In this document: positions 1 to 14,700 of the stretch, in pieces | Layout of the letters: every line of letters begins with the position of its first letter | Position numbering within the stretch: the first letter of the stretch is position 1 | Source of the DNA: Lepisosteus oculatus | Taxonomy: Eukaryota > Chordata > Actinopteri > Semionotiformes > Lepisosteidae | Assembly: GCF_040954835.1 (NCBI RefSeq) | Contig: NC_090718.1 | Location: forward strand, 12,167,532-12,231,531 | DNA length: 64,000 nt | Reading direction: 5' to 3' | Made by a program: the position numbers and the translations under genes | The notes under the pieces: model-generated | The model's input: only the letters and a program-made list of their open reading frames with translations | Databases searched by the model: none | What the model was told of the DNA's origin: nothing

Positions 1-324
1 TTTCTTGCCGAATGCTTGAGGTTTCTGGGTACATGATTATCGGATATGAGGAACTTTACTGTAACAGCTAATCCAAGCTCTTCAGGTGCTGGTGTTTTGA
101 AAAGACCTAAATAACCCACAGACTGTATAGCTTATTCCAGCTTCAGTATCTTGAATTGACATTATAAGAGACATAAATTATGAAGGATTTCTGTTAAAAC
201 GATGTGAAACCTCTCTGCCAGTATTTGGTGTGTTATGATAAATGTGTTCGATACGTGCTGCTGAGCTCAGGTGTTCTGTGTGACTTGTTGTTTTGTTAAC
301 TGTCTACCATAACCTCCTGTGCAG

Positions 325-2092
325 CAAGGCCTGCGTAGCCATGGCAACCCTCGCCATGGCCTCCTGCTCTCCATGATGGCTGGGATGACCATGTCCATGT
401 ATCTCTTCCGGGTCACTGTCACTCCAGAGAGCTCCAAGGTAATGTCAGAGTTCCCTGTATGACACTGAGCCTCTCTTGTAATCTCTGGCTCTCTACTTAA
501 CACGTTATTGTGACTCCAGTGTTCATCATACTGTATATAGTTTATATGAGGTCAGTAAGAACAGTAATTTCGCTTAAAGTAGAATAAATTGACTCCAGTG
601 TTTTTCTCTCACAGAAGATCTAGAAATCTGGATAGTCAGAAACTCAGTGTTCTGCGTTTTACAGCAGTTGTGTAAATGGTTCTGTATTGTATTTTCCAGT
701 TTCTTTACCTCTTTCTTCATCTCTTCCCTTTCTCTGACTATGGCTTCAGGACTCTGCTCTCTGGACGCTGGTCCTTCAACCTTTCTCTCTCCTCACCGGA
801 TTGTCGGAACAAGAGGTCTCTGTCTTTCAGTCTCCCCTTCTCCTGCTCTCACTGGCATCCCCCTCTCCACATTCTTTCTGCGTCTCCTGTCTCTCCGTGT
901 GCAACCTCTAGGGCAGACAAAAGACAAAACCCCCCCGCCCCTCCTTCCAGAGGAAATGTAACGAATAAATAGTTAAATAGTTTTAAGCCTGTCCTTTAGC
1001 AGCCTCGGAGTGTACTTTAGTTTTTGTGAGATGCACTGGGCTTGCAGGCTAGAATGCTGATGTTGTGACTATATTGGTCTCGCGAGCGCCCCACTGACAG
1101 GTCTGGCTGTGGTCTTGTACGAGTGCTTTACTAGGTGGCAGACTTGTCCTATTTTAATCGGGTGGTGTTTTCATGACTCTGGTTCTTTCTTTTCCTTCCA
1201 GATCTGGATTCTCGCTCTGGGTGCGATGTTCGGCTTTTCCTCCTATGGACCAATCGCTTTGTTCGGGGTGATAGCCAATGAGAGCGCTCCGTCGAATTTC
1301 TGCGGGACGTCACATGCTATCGTGGCTCTGATGGCCAACAGTGAGTCACTTTTCTTGTATGCTTGAGTACAGCTTATTTCACCTTGTGCAAAGAAGACTA
1401 CTGGAAAGAGCAGTTCTCCTGTTTCCCCTGTCTCGAGAGCAAGAGTTTGCACGAATTGCGATGTGATGCGGCCCTTCCTGCTCACTAGTCACTGTAGTGA
1501 CTAATGTAAGGTACGAGCAAATAAATACAGGTTGTGCAGCGGACACTTCACCTCAGAAATGTTCCAACATGATCTGCATGCAGAGTTAACGAGTAGTATT
1601 TGTCGACAAAACTGTCTCGAAGCCAAGAGCAATATTTCTACTGGATTATAAGAGATGTATTCACAAGCCTGCTTCTTTACAATGTAATAGACCAGCATCA
1701 CGGCACCAGTAGTTTTGTTGTCTCATTCTGAATCACAGAACATACACATACCTGGAAAAAATAAATTAGAGGTTTTACACGTTACTGTGTACATTTGATT
1801 TTTATTGTGGTTTGAAGTGCCCTCATCAATGCCGATTCTTTGTAACCCCAAAATGCAAAAATACTGCTGCAGCTCCTCCCTTAAAGGCTGCCCTGTAAAA
1901 CCTGTCTCTGTGGCTTCGATTGCAGTCGGTGGTTTCCTCGCCGGCCTTCCCTTCAGCTCCATTGCCAAGCACTACAGCTGGGACACGGCCTTCTGGGTAG
2001 CAGAGGTCACCTGCGGCCTCACCACCCTGGGCTTCTTCCTGCTGCGTAACATGCGCACCAAGATGGGCCGCCTGCCGAAGAAGACAGAGTAA
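325..2092 (+). CDS. slc37a4: Glucose-6-phosphate translocase, last three exons (partial)
   Basis: Exons 325-438, 1202-1340 and 1926-2092 join in phase and end at TAA 2090-2092, giving the last 139 residues of a protein of about 430 aa; earlier exons lie left of the window. The family exchanges glucose-6-phosphate for phosphate across the endoplasmic reticulum membrane and supplies glucose-6-phosphatase. Recognisable stretches are [45 protein letters not shown] and [20 protein letters not shown], covering the last membrane helices of this major-facilitator protein. The C-terminus ends KKTE, a di-lysine ER-retrieval signal equivalent to KKAE in human. All splice sites are GT-AG. The second intron contains a THAP-like transposon fragment. 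It faces trappc4 tail to tail. The paralogues slc37a1-3 fit less well. Confidence 0.97.
1400..1900 (+). mobile_element. THAP-like DNA-transposon fragment (copy 1)
   Basis: This intronic block is repeated in inverted orientation at about 40600-41470. Read on the plus strand, positions 1530-1650 encode a C-x2-H-F-T-S-E-M-F-Q pattern followed by DLHAEL. This resembles the C-terminal half of a THAP zinc finger. The inverted copy keeps the same frame with HFTPEMFQ. The N-terminal half of the domain was not seen and the frame is broken by stops, so it is a relic. THAP modules occur in P-element-like transposases and in host THAP genes; which source applies is unresolved. Confidence 0.45.
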
Positions 2093-4620
2093 AGACAGTG
2101 CTGCACGAGCCTCGGGGAGGCCAGCAAGGATGGACTCACAGGGTCACAGTGTACATGTCACGCAGGAACACAGCAGGTCTGCCTTTCTCAGTGGATAGCC
2201 TGATACTCTTGATAAACGCCATTCAGGTTCTGGATAACTCGACGCTGCCTTACAGTGGCACTTCCATATCAATTAGTTTCATTAGGATTATTTATTGTGA
2301 CTTATAATAATTACTATACTAATAATGTTAAAAGATGCGGAGATCTCATGTACCCGAGTAACGTAGGTACTGTAGGAAAATGGTTTTCACAGTGATGAGC
2401 ACATTCAGTGTCACTGTATACACACACACCTCTTAGGAGGTCTAGAGTATGTTTTTTTTTTTCCACATATTCAGTTAATGAGTGATTTAGAGAATACAGA
2501 AAACTGCCAAACGTTTTCTCCCTTGGGGCGAGGGTAAAGAGCTTACCCAGAGCTGTGTGAACGGTGCTGTGAGGCAGTCTTTGGTCTTTTACCCTTTGGG
2601 TCTTTTAACTGTCGCTTTTTCATGCCCGGCCAGGATTTTACTAACATTTCTAGCAAATTGCAAATTCGGTACTTGTCTTGGCGGCCTTTTTACCAGACAG
2701 CAGCAAACGATTCTGTATCAAAGAGCGGTACAGTCAAAGACCCTGGTCTCTAGGTGGCATTAAACATTTTTGGCTAGTGTCTTTAAACACCAGATTCCTG
2801 TACGTGCCAGAAGTATCCTGGAAATCAGACCAAAACTGTCAGAAACACAAAAGATGAAAACTGTGACACAAAATAATCTTCAAACCATTTTACAGTAAAT
2901 ATGTTAAAAAGTACATTGTACAATTTTTCATGATTTGGTGAACTTCATTCAACCCTGAGCAGAGCAGCTGAATTAGTCCTGTATTTGTAAAGCAACAAAG
3001 CGTCAACGCTGATCAGTCATAACTGCAAACTCGTAAGAGTTTACTCTTGACAGTGAAAAGCTTTATTTTTTTATTCCTCTCATCATTAATCATGTAACCA
3101 TTAGATCACAGTACATTTTTCCACTTTTGTTTTTCAGCAGTTTCTAAATCAAAGCTGCAAATCTTAACGGCAACATGACATATTTAAAGGACTGAAAGAG
3201 TTATTCATCAAACAAAGCTCAGATTGCTGCTAACGTACCAGATCAGCCTTTTGTGTCTGCTAATTATCTTGCACCTTTGGCACGAAAGCATTGATAGATG
3301 ATAGCTGGAAATTAAGGGGGTTATGTTATTCAAAATAGTGCTTCTATTCTGATTAAAGATTAATTCAAAACCTGGGTCCAGATTAAAACCAAACTTTGCC
3401 CTCCAGTCAAGCCTAAATATCACGCCTTGTACTTAAAGGTGTGTTTCCATTGGATGGACTGAATAAGCTTCTCAATTTGCAGTTTGCAAAACTGAATGGA
3501 TGGGTTGCAGTTTTTGATTTAAATTAATAATTCAAATTAAGGAGTCTGCCTCAAAACAATTAAACTGGACAGAGCATCGACTTCTTTAACAAAAACTGGA
3601 ATCTCAGACAGGATATGAAGCATTTTGGATATTTTTTATAATTAAGGGACTTCAACACAAGACTTATTTCTTGCACTTTCATCTTCTCTGGTCTGTTAAT
3701 GTAAAATATGCATTTTGTCATATGAAACAGTTTACTGTGAACCATGTTTTTGAGGAAGAACCCTTCATCTGAAGTTGAAGTACATTATGTATGTTTTGCC
3801 AGTGCATTTCGGATGATGGTACAAAAATGAAGTCAAGCAGACACTGGGGATTTAGAGAACTGACACTAATAAAGTATCACAGAGTTAACTGAGTTTGGAA
3901 AGACTACATCTTAAATCACCTGAAGACATTGAGGAAGTCTCTTTAAAATTGAAAAAACCTCACCTCAAAGGACACAATACTACAAGTCCAAAAGACACTT
4001 TCAGATACCCCTTTATTTAAGAAAAAAAATCATAAAGGGTAACATTCTCAGGCGAGGTGTTTATGTATATCAGGGACATTTCTTGCACCATTCCCAATAT
4101 GAGCCACTGCTACCACATTTTAGGATTGAGAAGAGAATGCAATGCCATGAACATGGGCTGACAGTATTAAAAAAAACAAAAGACACCCAGCACTATCTTT
4201 TTATATAGTATGTACAGACCTGCCTCCAATATATTAGAATTAGTAATATTTACAATGCAGCTTCAAGACCATTACGGGACTTTAATCATCCTGCAGATAT
4301 TGCCATGCTTAGGGCTGCCACTCACAAACAGATGAAGTTCAGACTTTCTGTATAAAACAGTTGCACAGGCTCATGATCGCTTTAAGACAGTGGCTTTCTG
4401 GAATCTGTCTCTGACTGGGGGGGGTTCTCAGAGTATTCTGAGGTGAACTAATGAAATGCCAAGGGCAGATGGCCACATGTCTCCCGAGATCAGTGCCCTC
4501 TCACAGGTCTTGTCGCCACCCAGATTATTTGAGGGTTGCTTCATGCCAACCCCCGAGAAAAAGCCGCAGGTTTCAGCGAGAGGTCTGGCAATCTCGGTCT
4601 CCGGGACCGTCCTCCCCCGC
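2093..4620. other. slc37a4 3' UTR and convergent intergenic stretch
   Basis: No protein-coding exon was recognised. The plus strand has a candidate polyadenylation signal AATAAA at 3868-3873, which would give slc37a4 a 3' UTR of about 1.8 kb. The minus strand has AATAAA at 4012-4017, suited to trappc4. If both are used, the two convergent transcripts end about 140 bp apart. A short CA run lies near 2420. Confidence 0.4.
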
Positions 4621-6826
4621 TCAAGATCCGGGTCCGAACGTGCCGGTTTTCTCCGCAACTTCCAGAGCGGACTTCAGGTTCTGGTCAAAGAGTTCACACC
4701 TAAAGCAGGTGCAAAGCGGAAGAGGGGAAAAAAACAAATAATCAAGGAGATTTAATTGTTTCTTACTTTAGTTCTCCTCATGAATTCAGAGAACCGACGT
4801 CTCCCTAATATTTGGTATGTTTACATTTTCCTAACAGAACTGTACAATGTCTCGGCCTCCCGCATCCGTGAAGAAGGATGCAGGATGGGAACATAAGAAT
4901 GGAAGTTACCGGATGGGCATCTCTAGGGAGTAGAAGGGGTTCTTGAGCGCGTAATCGGAGTAGATCTCGTAGATCTTTCTCAGGAGGGCGTCGATCCCTG
5001 ACTGCCGGGGGTCAGCCAGGACTATGAACTTGATACCTGGGGAGCAGAGGGACAGGCCGTGTCTTTTAACAACCAAAAGGGGTTCTGCAATTCCACAGCT
5101 GGGCCCTAGAGGAAAGTGGCAAAAGAGCTAGTCTAATAATAATAATAATTGCTTACACTTATATAGCGCTTTTCTGGACACTCCACTCAAAGCGCTTCAC
5201 AGGTAATGGGGACTCCCCTCCACCACCACCAGTGTGCAGCCCCACCTGGATGATGCGACGGCAGCCATAGTGTGCCAAAACACTCACTACACACCAGCTC
5301 TCGGTGGGGAGGAGAACAGAGTGATGAAACCAGTTCAGAGATGGGGATTATTAGGAGGCCATGATTGGTAAAGGCCAGGGGGGATTTGGCCAGGACACCA
5401 GGGTTACACCCCTACTCTTTTCGAGAAACGCCCTGGGATTTTCAATGACCACAGAGAGTCAGGACCTCGGTTTGACGTCTCATCTGAAGGACCCATCACT
5501 ATACTGGGGCATTCGGACCCACACAGACCGTAGGGTACGCGCCCTCTGCTGGCCCCACTAACACCTCTTCCAGCAGCAACGTTAGCTTTTCCCCAGCAAG
5601 TCTCCCATGGTTTGGAGGGAAGAGCGCCACCTACTGGATCATCAGCTCAACTTGCAGCAGCAGCGCTAGCAGCCTGAAGTTCCTTCGACTGCTTTCCCAC
5701 CTCCGGACAAGCTCAGTCTCCTCCGCTGCTCCACGGGGTGTGCACCGAACGACCCCATTCAAGCACAAAACGTTAGGAAAACGTCTCCCCCCCTCGTTAC
5801 TCCTTCAGCTGCGCCTCCCGACCGCTCGCCTTCCTTACCTGTGAGGGTCTGGAAGCAGTGCAGCTTAAAAGTGTCCGTCTCCAGCATCTCGATGCCGGAG
5901 CTCCCGACCTCGGGGGACAATTGGGAACCGATGGCAAAAAGCCTAGCGAGAAGAAAAGAGGTTGGATGCGTCACCGAGGGAGATACGCGGCCTAAATCCA
6001 TTTTATTTTTAAATGCCGGGACGTGTCAAGCCTGCGCTCGCATCCCGCAGTCGGAGACCGTGTTACTTCCACACAAAAGGGCGACACAAGCGCTTCCACC
6101 CCATGAGAGTGGTTGGTTTATATTAAAACCCGTCCACTACGACCCGATCTGTAAGCCGAGGATAAATTTACTTCGGGGAAGGCTGGAGAAAAGGGACAGA
6201 GGCCGGGGTTGAGCACGTACGAGTGAAACATGGAGGCCAGCATCAGTTTCTCATTGGAGCTGAGGCGAGGTTTGCCGAACCGGATCGACACCGGGTAGCT
6301 GGACGGATCCTTCAGGTATTCAATGATCTCCTTCCCGTCCGCCGTATACCTCCCGTTGACATCCACGCCATTGACGGAGAGCACGGCGTGGCCCACTGCG
6401 AAGACAAAACGTAACGTAACTACACGGACAACACACCGCGGAGCCCAGCTGAACTCAGCCAGGGTCCGTTGCAGCCCGGGAGGTTCACGAAACCGAGATT
6501 CAGAACAAACTGCATGTACGACACATTGTAATGTGGGCTCAGTCCGCGTATTTACATGCATTCCACTCCGAGTCTTTCATTTTACAACCTGATGGCAAAG
6601 CACAACAGGCCACGAATTCGACCGCAGCGTTTCTTCCTGCAAGTCTCTCACCTCGGATCCCGTCCCGCTGGCCGAAGGACACGATCACTCTCTCATCGTG
6701 AGTCTTCAGCACAAGATCCAGAGGATAGCTGAAGGTTTTTTCGGCTTCCGCTCGGGGAACGTAGTTGTCATACTGATAGATAAGCCCGCCAGCTTTATTT
6801 ACTACATACACACTAAATATCGCCAT
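4621..6826 (-). CDS. trappc4: TRAPP complex subunit 4 (TRAPPC4/Trs23)
   Basis: Five minus-strand exons, 6652-6826, 6221-6395, 5839-5942, 4910-5036 and 4621-4699, join in phase to 660 nt, or 219 aa plus stop, the same length I recall for human TRAPPC4. This is a core subunit of the TRAPP tethering complexes, which act as Rab1/Ypt1 exchange factors in ER-Golgi and Golgi traffic. The protein begins [18 protein letters not shown], a longin-type strand. The part [20 protein letters not shown] fits the PDZ-like insert of this family. It ends [13 protein letters not shown]. An in-frame ATG lies upstream, but the family start is MAIFS at 6826. The third intron holds an interspersed repeat. The gene is head to head with rps25. 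Confidence 0.97.
5134..5616 (+). repeat. (TAA)n-headed interspersed repeat, long copy
   Basis: It begins with a TAA microsatellite, then a 'cttatatagcgcttttctgg' head and a body containing 'ctccaccaccaccagtgtgc'. Other copies lie at 16363-16755, 30111-30340 and 36495-36700. It sits inside a trappc4 intron. I know this sequence type as common in fish genomes but cannot assign a family name; no internal coding capacity was recognised. Confidence 0.8.
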
Positions 6827-7034
6827 GTTTACTCTGACGCTCCGCGCAGCTGAACGCAACCCCGTCACACGTCGCTGCACGGTGGGCGTGATTCTCTAGT
6901 TAGAAAACTGCATTTCCCAGCAGGCTTTTCACGCGTACATTGTACTTCCGGCAAGCGCGGAAGCACGGGGTTTCCTAAGGGGCTCGTGCAGGGGCTTTCT
7001 TCCTTTCTGTCCGACATCTTGACGCTGCAGCATC
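6827..7034. promoter_or_regulatory. Bidirectional trappc4/rps25 promoter
   Basis: Only 208 bp separate the start codons of trappc4 (6826, minus) and rps25 (7035, plus). The interval has an ETS-like ACTTCCGG at 6944-6951, GCGGAAGC at 6957-6964 on the other face, and a CATTTCCCAGCAGGC stretch at 6911-6925 resembling a ZNF143-type site. A pyrimidine tract starting at C 6995 (CTTTCTTCCTTTCTGTCC) fits a 5' TOP transcription start for the ribosomal protein gene. There is no clear TATA box. Confidence 0.75.
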
Positions 7035-9500
<2,466 letters not shown>

Positions 9501-10127
9501 GCAGGTGAGAGTCTTGCACCCCCTGTTCAGTGGAGATCGTCGAGGTCCCGGAGCCCTGCATTCTCCCTGGAGCCCATTGTCCACCCGTCTTCTCACGCTG
9601 TTAAATCTGTTCAGCTCTTGCAGTTTCTCAATATTCTTAATATTTCATGTGGGTCCGTTGTTGCAGCGAAACGGCTGGTTAACCAGTTGGTTTTGATGGT
9701 TTAAAATGTAGCGAAGTGGTTTTATGGTCCATTTTTAAGTTTGTGCTCCTGTATCGTCAAGATCTTAGGTGTTGGCATACTGTACTTCAGGGTGCTTAAC
9801 TGACGGTTTAAGGATGTGTAACATTACTGCAGTTTCACACTAGCAGCAGCTGATACTGCACAGAACATAAATGTTCAATCTGAGTTTATGTCTTATACTG
9901 TAAAGAGCCAAGGGCAGCAGTGCCCCTTGTCCATCAGAGATTCTCTAAAGGTTCTGTTGAATGTTTCCATGCCATGTGAAAGTCCGATTCATTACTGGGT
10001 CCTGCAGGCTGAAGTTTGGCACTATTTTGGCTGGCTTTGTTTATGGGGGAAAAGAGTAAATGTTTCTTCAGTTGAATCTGTGCGGTGTTGGAAAGTTGAC
10101 TTAAGATCTGCTTTTTGTTTTTTACAG

Positions 10128-10195
10128 ATAATGCATCTTGGATACCTGTGAAGATTTTGTTGGTATTGTATAAATAAAAAGAAAACTAAATCTCT
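10128..10195 (+). terminator. rps25: rps25 non-coding last exon and poly(A) signal
   Basis: The acceptor tttttacag ends at 10127. The short exon carries AATAAA at 10173-10178, with cleavage expected about 15-20 bp downstream. A non-coding last exon after a stop-containing exon fits the short 3' UTRs of ribosomal protein genes. Confidence 0.75.
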
Positions 10196-10199
10196 GTGG

Positions 10200-11720
10200 T
10201 GGTGCAGTGTTTTTGTTTTAGTTATTCTTGTCTGGGCTTGGGAGGTTTTCTTCCTGATTTTGTACTTGGAAAGCCAGTGTTACAGACCAAGGAAGAGTTG
10301 AGCACTTTGGGACCTTGGAATAAAAATCCTGATGACTTAAAGAGCAGAGATGGATAACTTTTTTTTTTATCAGAAGTGATCCACAACTCCTTTCAAGAGG
10401 GTTAGAATCCAGATTTTTACAGGTTGGTTTTACCAAGACTTCACATTGTCTTTGTAACTCCATTTTCTGGTGGTTTTAGTTTGCACTGCGTTCGGTTCAG
10501 TTAGGTAATGGATGTTTCAAGAAGCAAGAACAGAAAACAGATGGCCCACCTGAATCAGAGTTGCGCACCCCTCATTCAAGGACCCCAAAATCTAACATTT
10601 TAGAATTTTCAGATCTGGGAGTATCCAGCTTATTTCTATAAAATAGAGTAAGGTCGAAAAGTATTGTACCCTGGGTTCCTATTGGAAAATCCTGTCTTAG
10701 GGTGCGAGCTGGAGGTGTCCATTCCTTGTCCTGGAAGGCTGATATCTCCAGACTGTTCTTCGGTCTCTCTGAAGCTTCCAGCGCCTGAAAAGCTGGGAAT
10801 AGCAATGGTAGTCATATGGTGAAGCTATGAACACCTCTCCTGGAATGAAAATGTGAAATTGACATGCCCTCGAGGCCAGCAAGTGGACATCCATTAAATC
10901 CTATCGGGCATTTAGTGGGTGATTTAAATCCTTGGGATTAGTGGAGTGATTGAAAAATGAAAGGATGTAACCTTTGACCTTGGGACATGAGCACATGGAA
11001 AGGATATGGCTTCCTGCAATATTGAGATGAATTGCGGGGTTCATTTAAATACTTGAAGAAGCGGAGGACTTGGGAGATTTCACCTTCACTGCAGACATTG
11101 TAACAAAAGGGTTAAACAACTTTGAAGTGATTTCACCCTGGGGGATGTGCAGTATACATTTTAACATTTTTATACAATTCACGTGCAATAAGGTGTATTG
11201 GGCAAGCTACTGAAGCTTCGATGTCTTGCATTTTGAATGTGAAAATACCCACTGAAGGATTTGAATTTGGCTTGTTCAAAATGTTCAAATATTAAAAGAG
11301 TGATCACGTGGGGTAGGGTTAGTAAACCTGTGACAACTGAATCACAGTTCCAAGGCCAAATTCTTTTTGCCACCGATGTAAACAGAAATATCATAACTGG
11401 GAACTTAAGGTTTTTAAGGAAGCAGAACTTAAACCATCATTTTAAACACTGCTTTAATTAATTCCATCTAAATACAATTGCTAATTCAGTTAAATGACAT
11501 TAACTTCCAACTTATTTACAATGACATTTACACGGATGCATTCAGAGGGGGAATTCTATACTTGTTTTGTAAGAACGTGTTACCGCTCTGAAATACGGAG
11601 CCTTCCTAAACACTTCGAGCGGTCGTGGGGTGTAGTTCTGGGCTCGGTTACGATGCCCGCTTGCAGATGTCTTGTGGGGTTAACGCCATGCCGTGTTGCG
11701 TGAGGAGACCCAGCCAGTTC
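10200..11720. other. Intergenic rps25-cenatac
   Basis: No exon, RNA gene or confident repeat was recognised. A minus-strand ATTAAA at 11453-11458 is the best nearby poly(A) candidate for cenatac. Confidence 0.4.
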
Positions 11721-14700
11721 TCACTGAGGGCCCTGCAGTCGCGGTTTCTTTCTCCCTTTCCGCTGATCGCCTCTGGCTCTCTTCCGCTGGGCCAGCTCGC
11801 CTTCCTCAGCCCTGAACTGGTGCCTGGTGACGAGGACAGCGGGTCAAGAGAAGTCACCTCGAACCACTCTGGCTTCACGAATACATTCATCTTTCCGAAC
11901 CTCTCATGACACATGAACAGATGATTCCTTGTAACCATCGCGGGCGGCACTGTTCTTTTGTAGCTCGGCAAGGAAAATAATCAATCAATCAAGGTTTATT
12001 TATCAGTGCACGAACAGAACAGCACACAGCGGTGTTGTCAGCAGTTAAATGCTTTATCCGTAAGCTGGTTAAGAGGGGATAGAAGAGTAGAAGGACTGAA
12101 GTCTATAGGGATTAGGTTAAGATTGCGATACAATAAATGATACAATTGCTATTTACAATAACATTCCAGATTGTGAAAATATTTGTTAATTATATTTCGC
12201 TTGGTAAAAACAGACTTAGAGGGGTCTCCCATGAGCATTAGGCTCAGGAATAACAACAGGGGACACATCTGGTGTAAAATAAAGAGCAACAGGCCCAGTG
12301 AACAGACTCTGCCCGTGATGCCAAGATGCCAGTCTCACCTGGACTGCCACCTCCTGCCGCTGTTCCACACCCTGCCGAAGGAGGGCAGCCAGCCGGCGTC
12401 CGTCTGCGAGCTGTGGTCGAAATTGGCCCCCACGCGGTGGGAAGGCAGTTTCCGCAGCTTCTCCTGCTCCTCTGAGAGAGAGGGGGGGGGGTGGACCGCC
12501 ATCACTCGCCAGCTCTGCACCGCGTCTGCGTCCTAGACTACCCCCCCCTCCCCAGAGCAGCGCACTCCCACCTCCCTGAGAACCAACCTCCCCGATCCAA
12601 AATGATTCATTTCCCACGAGCCCCCTCCCTCCCACCAGTCCCCTGTGCGGGGGGACTTGTCCTGCTTGGGGACGCCGCTGTCACACCGGGCCACTCACTG
12701 CGTTTCAGGAACTCCTCGTGGGACGGGCCTATCTCTCGCCCGGCCCCCCGGGACCCCTCCTCCTGCGGGTCGTCCTGTAGCCAGGGAGGGGTGGCCCCTA
12801 AAGGGGACAAGGAAATCAGATGGGCCAGGCTGCAGCTGTAACACAGCCCTGCATGGAGCACGCTTTTTAGCTTGAACATACTACCTGTATGGATGTTTCC
12901 TCCGTTAGATGCATCCTGCAAAAGAACAAAATGCAAGCAGTGAGCATATCTGGCATTTTATAGGATTTCAATAATGATCAACAGCTTCAACTATCCGTGC
13001 CAGTAAAAAAAGAATTTAGTATAAAGTGAAACATTTTCTCCTCATGTAATGGCATTTCCAACTAAGTCATGAAATGAATACCGTTGATGGAGTCTGCTAG
13101 CAGAATCTGTATGTTGCTCTGTACCCATATAGTGGTAGGAGCTGTGAACTCCTGCTGAATTCACATGGTAAACTCTAACCTTCACACTTGCTTTTGCACA
13201 GATGCTTCTCCCACCCTGTACTAAACTCCCCGATGGGGATGGGATGTTTCTACTAAACTCCGGATAAGGAAGGAATGTTTTAAGTGCTTTCTGAGTCCTG
13301 GAGTTTCTTGAGAAAGCCACCTCAAATACAGGAGGGGGAGGGTGTAGAGAAAAGTATATATAAGCTGTGTAGAGCCATATCCCCTCTGAGCAATACAGCA
13401 ATAAGCCTGAAATGTGTTGCTCCTTGTGTGCCTACAATAAAGCTTGGCTTGAAGAACGGACACTTCAGGCTCGAATCTCTTGGTTTCTACACCGTGAAAT
13501 AGGCATCGCAGCTCTCACTGCCAGACTCAGCAGGCTGCGTGCTGCAGCTGTACCTGGTGGCCAATGAAGGTTAAGCTCAGTGCTGTTCCTGCCCAGACAG
13601 TGTCCTCTACAGGCCCTGTTTCCTGGGGGCTGGTCAGTTCTGCTGGCCTCCACGTTCCACAGTGTGAGCTGCTCCCAGCGCTGAAACAGGGTTAGACCAT
13701 CCTCACACGCGTCAGGGAGCTGTGAAAATTGCGCCGGCCTGCCGGAAGTACTATTCCCACACTTCATACTTGCAAGCACACGAGTTTCTTCGGAGCTACT
13801 TCAAAAAAAACTTGTACGCAGTTAACTTTTAAGATGGAGAGTTGCCTAGGCATTCCTAAAACATCTCGGAAGAAAACGAGAAACGGAAAGTGGACAATCA
13901 CACTCTTTCGAAGAAATACCTGGCACTAATTTCATCAGTCTTTACAAATGTCCCACATTAACTTGCTAAATAAAACGCTAATAATAATAATAATGATGTT
14001 GCTTTATTAGCCCTATACAATTTCTTGCATTAGGAATTTGTCTTTTCGCATACCCCAGCTTGCCCTCCATGAGACACACAGACAGAGAGAGAGAAGCTTG
14101 GGGTCATTGTACAGCGCCCCTGGAGCAGTTGGGGTTAAGGGCCTTGGTCAGGGGCCCAACGGAGTAGGATTCCTCTGCCGGCTGCGGGATTTGAACTGGC
14201 AACCTTCCAGCCACAGGTACAGATCCTTAGCCACAGAGCCACCACTCCGCCCAACGCTACTACTGCTCCAAATGTGAGAGGGGATTCCATTTCAAATGCG
14301 ACCAGAGTTCCCTGGCATTTTCTGTATCGCATGTGTGGGGTGATGTTCTGAGCACAGGGGCTCGTTTTTGGAGTGGGTGCTCTTTCGGTGTCTGGACTGC
14401 GGCAGTGGGTCTCTCACCTGGCCTCGTCGTTCCAGGAGTCCGGCTGGGTCAGTCCGTTGGGGATCTCCCGCTCTGTCTCAGGCTGGGTTCGATTCAGGAA
14501 AAGTCAACAATGGCTGCTTTCTCTCGCTTTATAACCGAGACCATTTCTTTTTTAAAAAAATCTTTAGCAACAGTTAACAGGAACACCAGACAAAACTAAA
14601 CACGGTTTTCTTGTTCCCCTAGACAAGCTGATTCAGCAAAGAACAAAACAAAACATGGTGGTGAAGATGAAGTTTTAAAAAGCATAATTTTTACATCATA

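Noticed and set aside
335-348. GTAGCCATGGCAAC, a near-perfect X-box
   Set aside because: It lies inside a conserved slc37a4 coding exon (RSHGN), where codon constraint explains it, and far from any start.
647-972. Overlapping plus-strand open frames of about 100 codons in the first slc37a4 intron
   Set aside because: They have no splice-phase fit with slc37a4 and no family resemblance; low-complexity Ser/Leu/Phe/Pro translation of pyrimidine-rich intron.
12216-12635. 139-codon minus-strand open frame
   Set aside because: It overlaps a real cenatac exon (12339-12471) in another frame; only the CENATAC frame is conserved.
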